The position numbers and the translations under genes are program-made. Below the pieces are notes generated by a model, which was not told the DNA's origin, did not search any database, and was given only the letters and a program-made list of their open reading frames with translations. Of a stretch of 64,000 nucleotides of DNA, positions 54,851 to 64,000 are shown piece after piece (positions within the stretch are counted from its first letter, which is position 1; each line of letters starts with the position of its first letter). This stretch comes from Lysinibacillus sp. PLM2. Its GTDB lineage: Bacteria; Bacillota; Bacilli; Bacillales_A; Planococcaceae. The DNA is taken from the NCBI GenBank assembly GCA_023168345.1, contig AP025689.1, positions 990,001 through 1,054,000 of the forward strand, read 5' to 3'.

Positions 54851-57800
54851 AGGGCCAGATGTAACATGGACGGACGAGCAATGGAAAGCAATATGGGCTA
54901 CAGGACAAGATACGCTTGTATCAGCTGCTGCTGGCTCTGGAAAAACAGCAGTTCTGATTAATCGTATGATTGAAAAAGTTATTGCAAATGAAAATCCTAT
55001 TGATGTAGATGAATTGCTTGTTGTGACCTTTACAAATGCATCTGCAGCGGAAATGCGCCATCGTTTGAGTGAGGCTTTAGAAAAAGAAATAGCGAAAGAC
55101 CCACGTAATCAGCATTTACGTCGTCAATTAAGCTTAGTAAATAAAGCGCAAATCTCCACTTTGCATTCATTCTGTTTATCCATAGTACGTCAGTATGCCT
55201 ATTTACTTGATATTGATCCGGGATTCCGTATTGCAAATGAAGGGGAATCATCATTATTAAGAGATGATGTTTTAGCAGAAGTATTGGAAGAAGCTTACGA
55301 TAATAAGGATGAAGCAAAAGTAAATGCCGTGTATCGTTTGGTAGATAGCTTCACATCAGATAGGGACGATCAAGCGATTGAGACATTGATTGATCGACTT
55401 TACGAGACTTCTCGTGTTCATCCTAAGCCGTCTGAATGGTTAAAATCTTTACCTAAACAATACAAGCTACCAGCTGATGCAACAATTGATCAATTACCTT
55501 ACATTGAGCATGTAAAAAATGCAGTGAAGTTTAGTTTGCAAGAGGCCTTTGCTTATATTGTAGATATGCGTGAGCTTGCATTAAAGCCAGATGGTCCTGC
55601 TCCTTATGGCGAAACTGCTGAATTGGATTTTATACTGATTCAAGAGGGAATCCGCAGAGTTACTAATGGTACATGGCAGGAATTATATGACTATTTCGCT
55701 TCTTTAAAATGGTCAACTCTTGCAAGAGTAAAAAAAGATAGCTGTGATCCAGATTTACAAGATTTAGCAAAGAAAAAAAGAGATCATGCTAAAAAGATAA
55801 TGACTCAAATAAAAGATTCATTTTTTACGAGAACACCTGCGAGATTGTTAGAAGAAATTCGTATAATGGCACCGTTAATCGAAACGTTAGTAGAGTTAAC
55901 TGAAAACTACGGTAAAAAGTTTCGAGCAGCAAAGCTTGAGCGCGGATTAGTCGATTTTTCTGATTTGGAGCATTATGCTCTTCAAATATTAGCTGACGTT
56001 GAAAATGGTGAACTTCAGCCATCAGAAGTAGCGAAGGAATTTCAACAAAAATTTAAAGAAGTACTAGTGGATGAATACCAAGATACGAATATGCTGCAAG
56101 AAACGATATTACAGCTTGTGAAAAGCGGAGATGAAGCAACGGGTAATTTATTTATGGTAGGGGATGTAAAGCAATCCATCTATCGATTCCGATTAGCTGA
56201 ACCAATGCTTTTCTTAAACAAATACTTAACATTTGAAGACGATCCAAAGAATACTGGGTTAAAAATTGATTTAAATGCAAACTTCCGAAGTCGTAAAGAA
56301 GTACTACATGGGACAAACTATGTTTTCCAACAAATTATGGGGAAGGCTGTTGGGGAAATAGATTACGATGAAAAAGCGGAGTTAAAGCCTGGAGCGCCCT
56401 ATGATGATATTGAAACACCAGTGGAATTTGTTGTTTTGTATGAAGAACAAGAAGAAGAGACTTCAAGCAACGAAAATGAAACGACTGAAGTAGATATTGT
56501 AACGGAAGAGGAAATTGCAAAATCTCAACAAGAGGCTCGCTATATTATAAGTAGAATTAAAGAGCTAATCGAAAGTGGCGCAACGGTTTACAACGCGAAA
56601 GAAAAAGATCCGGCAAAACGAATGAGACCTATACGATATAGTGACATTGTCATTTTAATGCGTTCTATGACTTGGTCTGCAGATTTAGTAGAAGAATTTA
56701 AGTCAGCGGGTATACCTCTTTATGCAGAATCTTCAAAGGGATACTTTGAGGCATTAGAAGTGATGGTCATGCTAAACGTATTAAAAATTGTAGATAATCC
56801 ATATCAGGATATCCCATTAGCCTCTGCATTGCGAGCGCCCTTTGTTGGTTTGACGGAAAATGAGCTAGCAACAATTCGACTAGCAAAAAAGAATGTTCCT
56901 TTTTATGAATCAGTAAAAACATTTGTCCGGGAGGAACGCTCAGGTTTAAATGGAAATACAGCTGAGAAGCTACATCAATTTCTAATTCAATTAGAAGAAT
57001 GGCGGAATATGGCTCGTCGTGGATCGTTATCAGATCTAATTTGGAGAATATATTTAGATACGAATTATTATGAAATGGTCGGTGCGATGGCCAATGGAAA
57101 ACAAAGACAAGCAAACTTACGTACATTACATGACCGCGCATTAATGTATGAGAAATCATCATTCCGAGGATTATTCCGTTTCCTACGATTTATTGATCGA
57201 ATGCGTTTGAGAGGGGATGATTTAGGAGTCGCTAAATCCATTGGTGAGAAGGATGATGTCGTTCGATTAGAAACGATTCACTCATCAAAAGGGCTAGAAT
57301 ATCCTGTTGTATTTGTAGCAGGGCTTGGTCGTAGCTTTAACCAAATGGACTTTTCCAATACTTATTTGTTTGATCAGCAATATGGACTTGCTGTAAAAGC
57401 AATAGATCCTGACAATCGTATCATCTATACTTCCCTGCCATTTTTAGCAATGAAAGAAAAGAAAATTTTAGAAATGAAAGCGGAGGAAATGCGAATTTTA
57501 TACGTGGCAATGACACGTGCAAAGGAAAGACTCATTTTAGTTGGTTCAGTGAAAAATTGGGAGAAAACAAGAGATGAATGGTGTGAGATTGGACATCTTT
57601 CAGAGCAATCAATGCTCCCAGAATATTTGAGAGCTCGTGCGAAAAATTATTTAGACTGGATTGGCCCAGCAGTAGCTCGTCATGAATGTTTTGCATCCTT
57701 TCATAATGGAAAATACAATGCAATCTCACATCCTTCAAAATGGATGATTTCGGCTATTCCCAATGAAGCATTTTTAAATACACTTTCTAAAAATGATGAC

Positions 57801-58568
57801 TCTATATCAGACGATGTAATTCATCAACCAGTCGATGAAAATATTTTATATGAATTGAAAAAACGATTTACTGCCAAATATCCATTTGAGCATTCGACAA
57901 GGAAAAAATCGAAAACAAGTGTTACGGAGATTAAACGTATTGAAAATCTACAGCGGGAAGAAGAGCAAGATGAGTGGATTGCAGAAAGTCATGAGTTGAA
58001 TCAACAGAAAACGAATACTATTGCTAAAAGACCTATGTTTTTACAACAAAAATCTTTATCTAGCACAGAAATGGGGACAGCTGTTCATACAGTGATGCAG
58101 CATATACCAAAAGAAGGGCTACATACGGTAGAAGAAATTAATCGATTCCTTCAAGGACTAGTAGATAAACAGCTGCTTACGGAAGAAGAGGTTCATGTAA
58201 TTGAACCGGATAAAATTATACAGTTTTTTGAATCGCCGATTGGCAAACGGTTTATTCATGCAAAACAATTACACCGTGAGATACCTTTCACTTTATCAAG
58301 AACAGATGAAGAAGGGGATTCGCAAATTGTCCAAGGGATTATAGACTGTTTATTCCTTGATGAAGAGGGTAAGTGGGTATTGCTTGATTATAAGACGGAT
58401 AAAATCCTCCCTAAATTTAAAGATGAACCTTCTTTGATAAAAGAAATGACTAACAGATATGGAGTACAGCTACGTATTTACAGTGAGGCTGTAGAAGCAG
58501 TACTAGATGTAAATGTTGATGAAAAAGTGATTTATTTATACAATGCGCAGAAGGAAATTCAACTTTAA
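54828..58568 (+). CDS. addA: ATP-dependent helicase/nuclease subunit AddA
   Basis: UvrD-type helicase with a C-terminal RecB nuclease domain. N-terminal WTDEQWKAIWATGQDTLVSAAAGSGKT contains the Q-motif and Walker A. Further motifs are LVDEYQDTN, VGDVKQSIYRFR, ETIHSSKGLEYPVVFVAG, and LYVAMTRAKERLILVG. The nuclease motif is LLDYKTDKI near residue 1185. The 1246 aa length is normal. GTG 54828 and ATG 54831 are both possible starts after AGAGGAG. Confidence 0.97.
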   Translation: MMRAIPSKGPDVTWTDEQWKAIWATGQDTLVSAAAGSGKTAVLINRMIEKVIANENPIDVDELLVVTFTNASAAEMRHRLSEALEKEIAKDPRNQHLRRQLSLVNKAQISTLHSFCLSIVRQYAYLLDIDPGFRIANEGESSLLRDDVLAEVLEEAYDNKDEAKVNAVYRLVDSFTSDRDDQAIETLIDRLYETSRVHPKPSEWLKSLPKQYKLPADATIDQLPYIEHVKNAVKFSLQEAFAYIVDMRELALKPDGPAPYGETAELDFILIQEGIRRVTNGTWQELYDYFASLKWSTLARVKKDSCDPDLQDLAKKKRDHAKKIMTQIKDSFFTRTPARLLEEIRIMAPLIETLVELTENYGKKFRAAKLERGLVDFSDLEHYALQILADVENGELQPSEVAKEFQQKFKEVLVDEYQDTNMLQETILQLVKSGDEATGNLFMVGDVKQSIYRFRLAEPMLFLNKYLTFEDDPKNTGLKIDLNANFRSRKEVLHGTNYVFQQIMGKAVGEIDYDEKAELKPGAPYDDIETPVEFVVLYEEQEEETSSNENETTEVDIVTEEEIAKSQQEARYIISRIKELIESGATVYNAKEKDPAKRMRPIRYSDIVILMRSMTWSADLVEEFKSAGIPLYAESSKGYFEALEVMVMLNVLKIVDNPYQDIPLASALRAPFVGLTENELATIRLAKKNVPFYESVKTFVREERSGLNGNTAEKLHQFLIQLEEWRNMARRGSLSDLIWRIYLDTNYYEMVGAMANGKQRQANLRTLHDRALMYEKSSFRGLFRFLRFIDRMRLRGDDLGVAKSIGEKDDVVRLETIHSSKGLEYPVVFVAGLGRSFNQMDFSNTYLFDQQYGLAVKAIDPDNRIIYTSLPFLAMKEKKILEMKAEEMRILYVAMTRAKERLILVGSVKNWEKTRDEWCEIGHLSEQSMLPEYLRARAKNYLDWIGPAVARHECFASFHNGKYNAISHPSKWMISAIPNEAFLNTLSKNDDSISDDVIHQPVDENILYELKKRFTAKYPFEHSTRKKSKTSVTEIKRIENLQREEEQDEWIAESHELNQQKTNTIAKRPMFLQQKSLSSTEMGTAVHTVMQHIPKEGLHTVEEINRFLQGLVDKQLLTEEEVHVIEPDKIIQFFESPIGKRFIHAKQLHREIPFTLSRTDEEGDSQIVQGIIDCLFLDEEGKWVLLDYKTDKILPKFKDEPSLIKEMTNRYGVQLRIYSEAVEAVLDVNVDEKVIYLYNAQKEIQL

Positions 58569-58637
58569 GATAATTAAATTTTGAAAGTTAGAAATGTCAT
58601 AGAACAGCGGCAATTAGATGTAGAAAGGAGCCGAATT

Positions 58638-59798
58638 GTGGGCTTTCAACCAACAACATTAAATGAAAGAATTGAATCATTAGATATCATAAGAGGATTC
58701 AGTTTACTTGGAATTTTAATAGTAAATGTTTTTGCATTCTATTTACCGATGCCACATATTGATTTGCAAACATGGTTTGTGGAAGCAAAGGATGTTATAT
58801 GGTATCAGCTAGTGGAAATTTACGTCACAAGTAGTTTTTATCCATTATTTTCAATGTTATTTGGATATGGACTTGCGATGCAGTTTTTAAAATCGAAGCA
58901 GACTGAAACACGATTTTATCCATTCGTATCAAAACGATTAGTTATATTGTTTATCCTTGGGATGCTTCATGCGGTATTCATTTGGTGGGGAGATATTTTA
59001 TCTACCTATGCTTTTTGTGGCTTTTTCCTATTAATGTTTATCCGATTTAATCCTAAAGTTCTTTTGACAATAGGTCTTGCAATATATGGCTTAATGCAGC
59101 TCATGATTTTATTGATTTATAGTGTGAGTGGAATTGTGAATCAGGAAATCGAGGGAATCCCAGTAGATATCGAAATGATTGAACATGCTATTACTTCATA
59201 TGGTATAGGAAATTGGATGGATGCTTTTAACCAACGTTTAATTGATTTAACGGTCCAAATGCATCCTGCAATGTGGATCTTATCATTATTTACGATTTTA
59301 CCTTATATGATGATTGGTGCTGCATTTGCGAAGTGGCGTCTAATAGAGCGAGCGAAGAATTTAAAACCTTTTTGGCTTATTCTTGCAGTTGTGGGGATAG
59401 CCATCGGACTAACGATAAAAAGTGCACCCTTTATGTTTACACATACCTATTTATTAGATTATTTACAAGTATACGTAGGCGGACCGATATTATCCATCGG
59501 CTATATGGCGATAATCGTTTGTATTTGTATGGTTCCATTTATTAAAAAAATTCTTCACCCAATCGGGCTAGCTGGTAGAATGTCCTTAACGATCTATCTT
59601 TTGCAATCAATTATTTGCTCTGTCTTATTTTATAATTATGGCTTTGGTTTATATGGTCAAATAAATGTACAAATGGGCGTATTAATTGCTGTTGTGATTT
59701 TTATTGTCCAAATTATGTTTGCAATCCTATGGTTTAGTAAATTTAAACAAGGTCCCCTTGAAGTAGCAGTGAAAAAAATAATTTATCACAAAATTTAG
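58638..59798 (+). CDS. DUF418 (YeiB-like) membrane protein
   Basis: 386-aa integral membrane protein with about ten helices. It starts with the family pattern RIESLDIIRGFSLLGILIVN and later has PLFSMLFGYG, and the DUF418 C-terminal GLAGRMSLTIYLLQSIICS. Function unknown; members are related to acyltransferase-3-like envelope proteins. I prefer GTG 58638, 7 nt after AAAGGAG; a TTG at 58581 lies 12 nt after addA and lacks a ribosome site. Confidence 0.8.
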   Translation: MGFQPTTLNERIESLDIIRGFSLLGILIVNVFAFYLPMPHIDLQTWFVEAKDVIWYQLVEIYVTSSFYPLFSMLFGYGLAMQFLKSKQTETRFYPFVSKRLVILFILGMLHAVFIWWGDILSTYAFCGFFLLMFIRFNPKVLLTIGLAIYGLMQLMILLIYSVSGIVNQEIEGIPVDIEMIEHAITSYGIGNWMDAFNQRLIDLTVQMHPAMWILSLFTILPYMMIGAAFAKWRLIERAKNLKPFWLILAVVGIAIGLTIKSAPFMFTHTYLLDYLQVYVGGPILSIGYMAIIVCICMVPFIKKILHPIGLAGRMSLTIYLLQSIICSVLFYNYGFGLYGQINVQMGVLIAVVIFIVQIMFAILWFSKFKQGPLEVAVKKIIYHKI

Positions 59799-59834
59799 TG
59801 AAAAGTAAGCAAATTGAAAAAATTTGATGTATGA

Positions 59835-59888
59835 TGTTATCAAATCATAAAATTTCATGTGTTCATAGATTTTATGATGATAATAACA
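59835..59888. repeat. Long imperfect inverted repeat before yisK
   Basis: TGTTATC..ATCATAAAAT faces ATTTTATGAT.GATAATAACA across a 15-nt centre. The inner 10-bp arms are perfect; the outer arms are imperfect. There is no T tract after the right arm, so it is more like an operator or structured leader than a terminator. It lies 88 nt upstream of the yisK start. Confidence 0.7.
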
Positions 59889-59976
59889 TGATAGTAGATA
59901 AGGTTATATTTTGAGATGTTCATAATTTATCAGTCTACTATTAATAGACGAATAAACATAAGGAGCGCTTTTTACG

Positions 59977-60879
59977 ATGAAGATTTTGTCTTTTAAATTG
60001 AATGGTGAAGTGAAATTTGGACCGAAAGTCAAAAAAGAAGAAGCTGTCTGGGATGTAGTTGCTATTCAACGTGATTTAAATGTTTTACCAAAATTCTCTA
60101 CAAATATTATCGATGGAATTGCTCTTGGTTTCGACTTTGTTGAACAAATTAGAAAACTTGTTAAAGCAGCGGAACAATCTACTTCGACTGATCAATATAA
60201 ACTGTCATTTTCTGAAATAGAATGGTTATCTCCTGTTCCAAGAACTCCTAAAAATATTATTTGTATTGGAAAAAATTATGATGAACATGCAAAGGAAATG
60301 GGTGCAGAAGCAGCTCCAAAGAACTTATTAGTATTTACAAAGGCAGCAACTTCGATTGCAGCAGATGAACAGGTGTTGCCAATACATTCAACGAAAACAA
60401 ATTCTCTAGATTATGAAGGGGAGCTTGCTGTTGTTATAGGAAAAGTAGGTAGAGACATTCCTAAAAACCAAGCCTATGATTATATCTTTGGATATACAAT
60501 TGCAAATGATATTACAGCACGTGATCTACAAGAACGTCATGTTCAATTCTTTTTAGGTAAAACATTAGATGGTACTTGTCCAATGGGTCCTTATTTAGTG
60601 ACAAAAGATGAAATACCAGATCCACAAAAATTAACAATCGTAACGAAAGTTAATGGGGAGATTCGTCAAAATGGTTCAACAAGAGATATGATGTTCCCAG
60701 TTGATGAATTAATCTCGACTTTATCGAAATATGTCACATTAGAGCCTGGTGATGTGATTTTAACAGGTACACCTGAAGGAGTAGGGAAAGGCATGAAGCC
60801 ACCAACTTTCTTAAAAGCTGGTGATGAAGTGAAAATTTCCATCGAAGGAATTGGTACATTATCTAATCGCTTTGAATAA
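59977..60879 (+). CDS. yisK: Fumarylacetoacetate hydrolase-family protein (YisK-like)
   Basis: 300 aa, metal-dependent FAH fold. Metal ligands are in YEGELAVVIG (E-x-E) and the Asp of NDITARDLQ; the substrate loop is KTLDGTCPMGPYLV, and TGTPEGVGKG is the C-terminal signature. B. subtilis YisK is reported as an oxaloacetate decarboxylase that localises with the cell-shape protein Mbl; the following gene is yisL as in B. subtilis, supporting orthology. AAGGAG is 10 nt before ATG. Confidence 0.86.
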   Translation: MKILSFKLNGEVKFGPKVKKEEAVWDVVAIQRDLNVLPKFSTNIIDGIALGFDFVEQIRKLVKAAEQSTSTDQYKLSFSEIEWLSPVPRTPKNIICIGKNYDEHAKEMGAEAAPKNLLVFTKAATSIAADEQVLPIHSTKTNSLDYEGELAVVIGKVGRDIPKNQAYDYIFGYTIANDITARDLQERHVQFFLGKTLDGTCPMGPYLVTKDEIPDPQKLTIVTKVNGEIRQNGSTRDMMFPVDELISTLSKYVTLEPGDVILTGTPEGVGKGMKPPTFLKAGDEVKISIEGIGTLSNRFE

Positions 60880-60978
60880 TTCATATTTTAGACACTATTA
60901 AAGATACTATAATGTTTGAAGCTACACCTTCTATCATGGTAGGATATGTTATGAAATGATAAAAAAGGTGGGGAAATA

Positions 60979-61335
60979 ATGGGTTTCTTAACTGACTCAA
61001 CACATTTACACATTACAACATGGGTAATCGGTTTAATTTTATTTTTCATAGCAGCTACTGGCATCTCTAAATCTAAAGGGATCCACATGGTATTAAGATT
61101 ATTTTATATTTTAATTTTAATAAGCGGTGGCGCATTATTCTTCAAATGGCGAGTGAATTTTGAGTATGATATTAAATTTTTACTAGGTATTCTGTTAATA
61201 GCAATGATGGAAATGATTTTAGTCCGTCAAGCGAAAAACAAGCCTACGAATGTATTCTGGGTATTATTCTTCATTTTCCTATTTGCAACATTATTCTTTG
61301 GATTAAGACTTCAAATGGGATTCGATTTATTCTAA
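60979..61335 (+). CDS. yisL: YisL family membrane protein
   Basis: 118 aa with four membrane helices. The N-terminal THLHITTWVIGLILFFIA and the FLLGILLIAMMEMIL segment are typical of the YisL (DUF1516) family. Function unknown. AAGGTGG precedes the ATG by 8 nt. The order yisK-yisL is conserved with B. subtilis. Confidence 0.88.
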   Translation: MGFLTDSTHLHITTWVIGLILFFIAATGISKSKGIHMVLRLFYILILISGGALFFKWRVNFEYDIKFLLGILLIAMMEMILVRQAKNKPTNVFWVLFFIFLFATLFFGLRLQMGFDLF

Positions 61336-61340
61336 ACATT

Positions 61341-61366
61341 ACGCAAAGCTTTATGCTTTGCGTTTT
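61341..61366 (+). terminator. Intrinsic terminator after yisL
   Basis: ACGCAAAGC and GCTTTGCGT form a perfect 9-bp stem with a short loop, followed by TTTTATTTT. Confidence 0.9.
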
Positions 61367-61565
61367 TATTTTGCGTATTTCCTTATATATTCCAATGATT
61401 AGATTAAATTTAAATAAGTAGAGGAAAGCTATAAATCATTTGAAATAATTGTCACTTTTTTGTCGCAATTTATCATGGCAATTTACTCATTTCATTTGAA
61501 AAGATAGCGCTTTATCTTATTTGTTTGATAAAATGACGATGGGTTGTTTTAAAGGAGAGATAAAA

Positions 61566-63035
61566 TTGAAATTTAATAAATGGATTAGCGTATTAGCAGC
61601 AACTGTACTTGCAACATCCTTAACGGTAACTCCTGTCGCAAAAGCTGAAGATACGAAAACAATAGCAGATGAAAGTATATATGATTTATTAGTTGACCGT
61701 TATTTTAATGGTACAGATAAAAATGATTTAAATGTAAATGCACAAGATCCAACACAATTTGCTGGTGGAGATTTTAATGGTATTTTGCAAAAACTATCTT
61801 TAATTAAAGATATGGGATTTACGATTGTTTCACTAGGTCCAGTATTTGCAACAGAGAAATATGATGGAACTCTTTCAACAAGCTATTCTGAATTTGAACC
61901 TCATTTTGGGACGGCTGAGGAATTTACTAATTTGGTAACGACTTTAAAGCAAAAGAATATGCGAGTAATGATTGATTTCCCATTAACAAATGTTAGCGAA
62001 AATCACGAATGGACAAAAGATCCAGAAAAAGAAGATTGGATTGTTGGCACATCAAATGGGCTAGTGCGTTGGGACTTGAAAAATGAAGAAGTTCAACAAG
62101 CACTTATTAATGCGGCTGTGGAATTTGTAAGTACATATCATGTAGGCGGTATTCGTTTAACGAACCTTGATATTGCAGATGCACAATTTTTAAATGAGAT
62201 GATTTCAGCCATTAAAGCTGTAGATGATTCCATTTATATCATTTCAGATGAAGAAAGCGACGCAAATTTCGATGCAACTTATTTTGATGATACAACTGAA
62301 ATGTTCCGTTCGATTTATAAAAATGTAGACCAAGATTCTTCGGAGCAGTTGAAATATATTGAACCATTTCTAAACGGTAATGCAAAGCCTACTCAAATTA
62401 TGTTCGACAATATTAATACAGATCGTTTTATAATGGATGTAGAAGCATATCCACCAACTCGTTTAAAGGTGGCCATTGCTTCCACGTTATTGCTACCAGG
62501 ACTTCCAGTTATGCAATATGGTACTGAGATTGCAATGAATGGTGCTGTTGGACCAGAATCACATCAGTTATATAATTTCAGAACTGATGAAGAACTGGTG
62601 GATTTTATCGAAAATATTCAGCTGTTAAAGAATAGTTCCGATACACTCCGTGGTGGAGAGTTTAAATTGCTAAAAAATGAAAATGGACTTTTAGCATTTA
62701 TGCGCACATCAGAAGAGGAGAAATGGATTGTTGTAATTAATAACACAAGTAAAACGAAAAGAATCGACATTCCAAAGGATTTAGTTGGAGAAGGTAAAGA
62801 GATTCAGGCGATGCTAGATAGTGAAGTTGTGCGAGTGAACAATGAAAATGTTTACCCACTTGCTTTAGATCGAGAAGTTGTAGAGATTTACCAAGTGATC
62901 GATGAGAGAGGCATTAATATTCCATATCTAGTTGCTTTAGGATTCGTTTATCTCATTTTTATCTCATTTATCGTTGCATTAATGAGAAGAGCAAAACGAA
63001 ATCGAAAGAATGAAACTACTGAAAATCAAAACTAA
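61566..63035 (+). CDS. Membrane-anchored GH13-like protein, probably inactive as an amylase
   Basis: 489 aa. Signal peptide with cleavage probably after VAKA (residue 27), a GH13-type barrel, and a C-terminal membrane helix (about 455-475) with a basic tail, so it is held outside the cell. GH13 layout is recognisable (DRYFNGT, GGDFNGILQKL, LPGLPVMQYGTEI) but key residues are changed. The nucleophile position in the GxRxD motif reads R197-L-T199; region I lacks the usual N-H; and the N-H-D of region IV reads N282-I-N284. It may bind rather than cut glycan. TTG 61566 follows AAAGGAGAG; an upstream ATG at 61521 would break the signal peptide pattern. Confidence 0.82.
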   Translation: MKFNKWISVLAATVLATSLTVTPVAKAEDTKTIADESIYDLLVDRYFNGTDKNDLNVNAQDPTQFAGGDFNGILQKLSLIKDMGFTIVSLGPVFATEKYDGTLSTSYSEFEPHFGTAEEFTNLVTTLKQKNMRVMIDFPLTNVSENHEWTKDPEKEDWIVGTSNGLVRWDLKNEEVQQALINAAVEFVSTYHVGGIRLTNLDIADAQFLNEMISAIKAVDDSIYIISDEESDANFDATYFDDTTEMFRSIYKNVDQDSSEQLKYIEPFLNGNAKPTQIMFDNINTDRFIMDVEAYPPTRLKVAIASTLLLPGLPVMQYGTEIAMNGAVGPESHQLYNFRTDEELVDFIENIQLLKNSSDTLRGGEFKLLKNENGLLAFMRTSEEEKWIVVINNTSKTKRIDIPKDLVGEGKEIQAMLDSEVVRVNNENVYPLALDREVVEIYQVIDERGINIPYLVALGFVYLIFISFIVALMRRAKRNRKNETTENQN

Positions 63036-63046
63036 TATAAAAACGA

Positions 63047-63082
63047 GGCAAAATCTCATAATTGGGATTTTGTCTTTTTTTA
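63047..63082 (+). terminator. Intrinsic terminator after the amylase-like gene
   Basis: GGCAAAATC and GATTTTGTC pair (one G-T) around an 11-nt loop and are followed by six T and more T-rich sequence. Confidence 0.82.
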
Positions 63083-63261
63083 TTTTTTATTATTTGTTAA
63101 TCGTTTCTATTATATTAGGGGCAATGTTCTATTTAGATTATTAATAAATAGCAAATTTTCATCATATAATGATTGAAATTGTTAACTAAATCGACAAAAG
63201 GTGTCAGTTCATCAATCACCGATTACCACTTTAGCTAAACCTAGGTATAAGGAGGAGTTAG

Positions 63262-64000
63262 TTGAAAACAGGTAATGAGCTTTTAAGGATAAAAGATTTA
63301 CATACTGGTTTTCGAATTCAAGATACTTATTATGATGCAGTTGATCATGTATCTTTAACTCTTCGAAAAAATGAAGTGCTTGCTATCGTAGGAGAATCTG
63401 GCTGCGGCAAGAGCACCCTTGCCAGTTCTATTATTGGACTGCATGACCATGAAAAAGTACGAATACGAGGTGACATTCTCTATAACGATAAAAATATAGC
63501 AACCATGTCAGAGGATGAGCTAAATAAAATACGCGGTGTAGAAATTAGTATGATTTTTCAGGATCCTTTATCTGCTTTAAATCCATTGATGCGTATTGGT
63601 GATCAAATAGAAGAGGGGTTATCGTATCATACTAGTTTAACGAAGTCTGAACGAAATAAATATGTACTTGAATTATTACATCAAGTTGGGATACCAGATT
63701 CAAAAAGAGTAGCAAAGCAATTTCCTCATCAGCTTTCAGGCGGCATGAGACAAAGAGTAATGATAGCCATTGCAATTTCATGTAAACCTCAAATTATTAT
63801 AGCGGATGAACCAACAACCGCATTGGACGTGACGATTCAATCGCAAATTTTAGATTTACTATTAAATTTAAAAAGCGAAACGAACGCGGGAATATTACTT
63901 ATTACACATGACTTAGGGGTAGTGGCGGAAGTAGCTAATCGTGTTGCAGTCATGTATGCAGGAGAAATTATTGAGGAGGCACCAGTAGAAAAGTTGTTTA
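63262..64000 (+). CDS. oppD: Oligopeptide/dipeptide ABC transporter ATPase, OppD/DppD-type (partial)
   Basis: Runs off the window end with about 246 codons and no stop. Walker A is GESGCGKSTLASS (near residue 46), Q-loop IFQDPLSALNPLMRIG, signature HQLSGGMRQRVMIAIA, Walker B IIIADEPTTALDV, and H-loop LLITHDLGVVAEVANRVAVMYAGEI. The QDPLSALNP and ADEPTTALDVTIQ segments are diagnostic of peptide or nickel importers. TTG 63262 follows AAGGAGGAG. The substrate is not readable without the rest of the operon. Confidence 0.9.
   Translation, partial: MKTGNELLRIKDLHTGFRIQDTYYDAVDHVSLTLRKNEVLAIVGESGCGKSTLASSIIGLHDHEKVRIRGDILYNDKNIATMSEDELNKIRGVEISMIFQDPLSALNPLMRIGDQIEEGLSYHTSLTKSERNKYVLELLHQVGIPDSKRVAKQFPHQLSGGMRQRVMIAIAISCKPQIIIADEPTTALDVTIQSQILDLLLNLKSETNAGILLITHDLGVVAEVANRVAVMYAGEIIEEAPVEKLF

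Overview
The window looks like the chromosome of a low-GC, motile, competence-capable Gram-positive of the order Bacillales. A member of the Lysinibacillus/Solibacillus/Ureibacillus group (Caryophanaceae) is the best guess. Supporting evidence: strong AAGGAGG-type ribosome sites with many TTG/GTG starts, a Bacillus-type comK, AddAB, MinJ, CsbA, YisK/YisL and a prfB programmed frameshift. The genus is an inference; no rRNA or other species marker is present. Almost all genes lie on the + strand.

Layout. (1) 1-16140 is a surface-glycan island. It holds manC and GDP-fucose synthase, a GT2, a Stealth-type phosphotransferase, a TagD-like cytidylyltransferase, a CDP-alcohol phosphotransferase and an ATP-grasp/HAD pair. 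A pseudaminic-acid block follows (pseF, pseG, pseI, a CgeB-like glycosyltransferase, an M28-like protein, a formyltransferase, pseC), then ugd. (2) 16200-19951 is a flagellar cap operon: flaG, fliD, a fliT-like gene and fliS. The position of the island against these genes suggests flagellin or other envelope glycosylation. (3) 20129-25554 carries a PilZ protein, hpf behind a sigma-H-like promoter, and galU, pgi and pgcA. These last three plus ugd connect fructose-6-P to UDP-glucuronate. (4) 25649-32860 carries an EamA exporter, pdxK, secA and prfB. Two arrays of degenerate 21-nt repeats flank secA in opposite orientations. (5) 32891-35006 is an accessory patch: a heptad-repeat coiled-coil protein, a YhjD-like gene under a perfect LexA box, comK, and an IDEAL-domain protein. 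(6) 35135-48633 holds uvrBA (LexA box), a yvlB-like gene with a sigma-W-like promoter, ftsEX with an M23 hydrolase, a ResA-like thioredoxin, a carboxy-terminal protease, minJ and csbA. (7) 48667-51217 holds azlCD with a divergent XRE-cupin regulator and a TVP38 protein. (8) 51326-64000 holds addB-addA, a DUF418 protein, yisK, yisL, a membrane-anchored amylase-like protein lacking GH13 catalytic residues, and the 5' part of an oppD/dppD-type ATPase cut by the window end.

How it fits together. Regions 1 to 3 supply and polymerise activated sugars for the envelope and flagellum. Region 6 links FtsEX to a peptidoglycan hydrolase with division-site placement (MinJ) and DNA repair. Regulatory signals seen include LexA (two), sigma-H, sigma-W, possible sigma-D and sigma-B, and several unexplained palindromes.

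The most unusual items are the 21-nt arrays around secA, a CTG start for pseG that restores the catalytic histidine, a formyltransferase where PseH would be expected, the phospho-alcohol gene set beside the glycan genes, and the catalytically stripped amylase. I saw no tRNA, rRNA, CRISPR array, insertion sequence or prophage.
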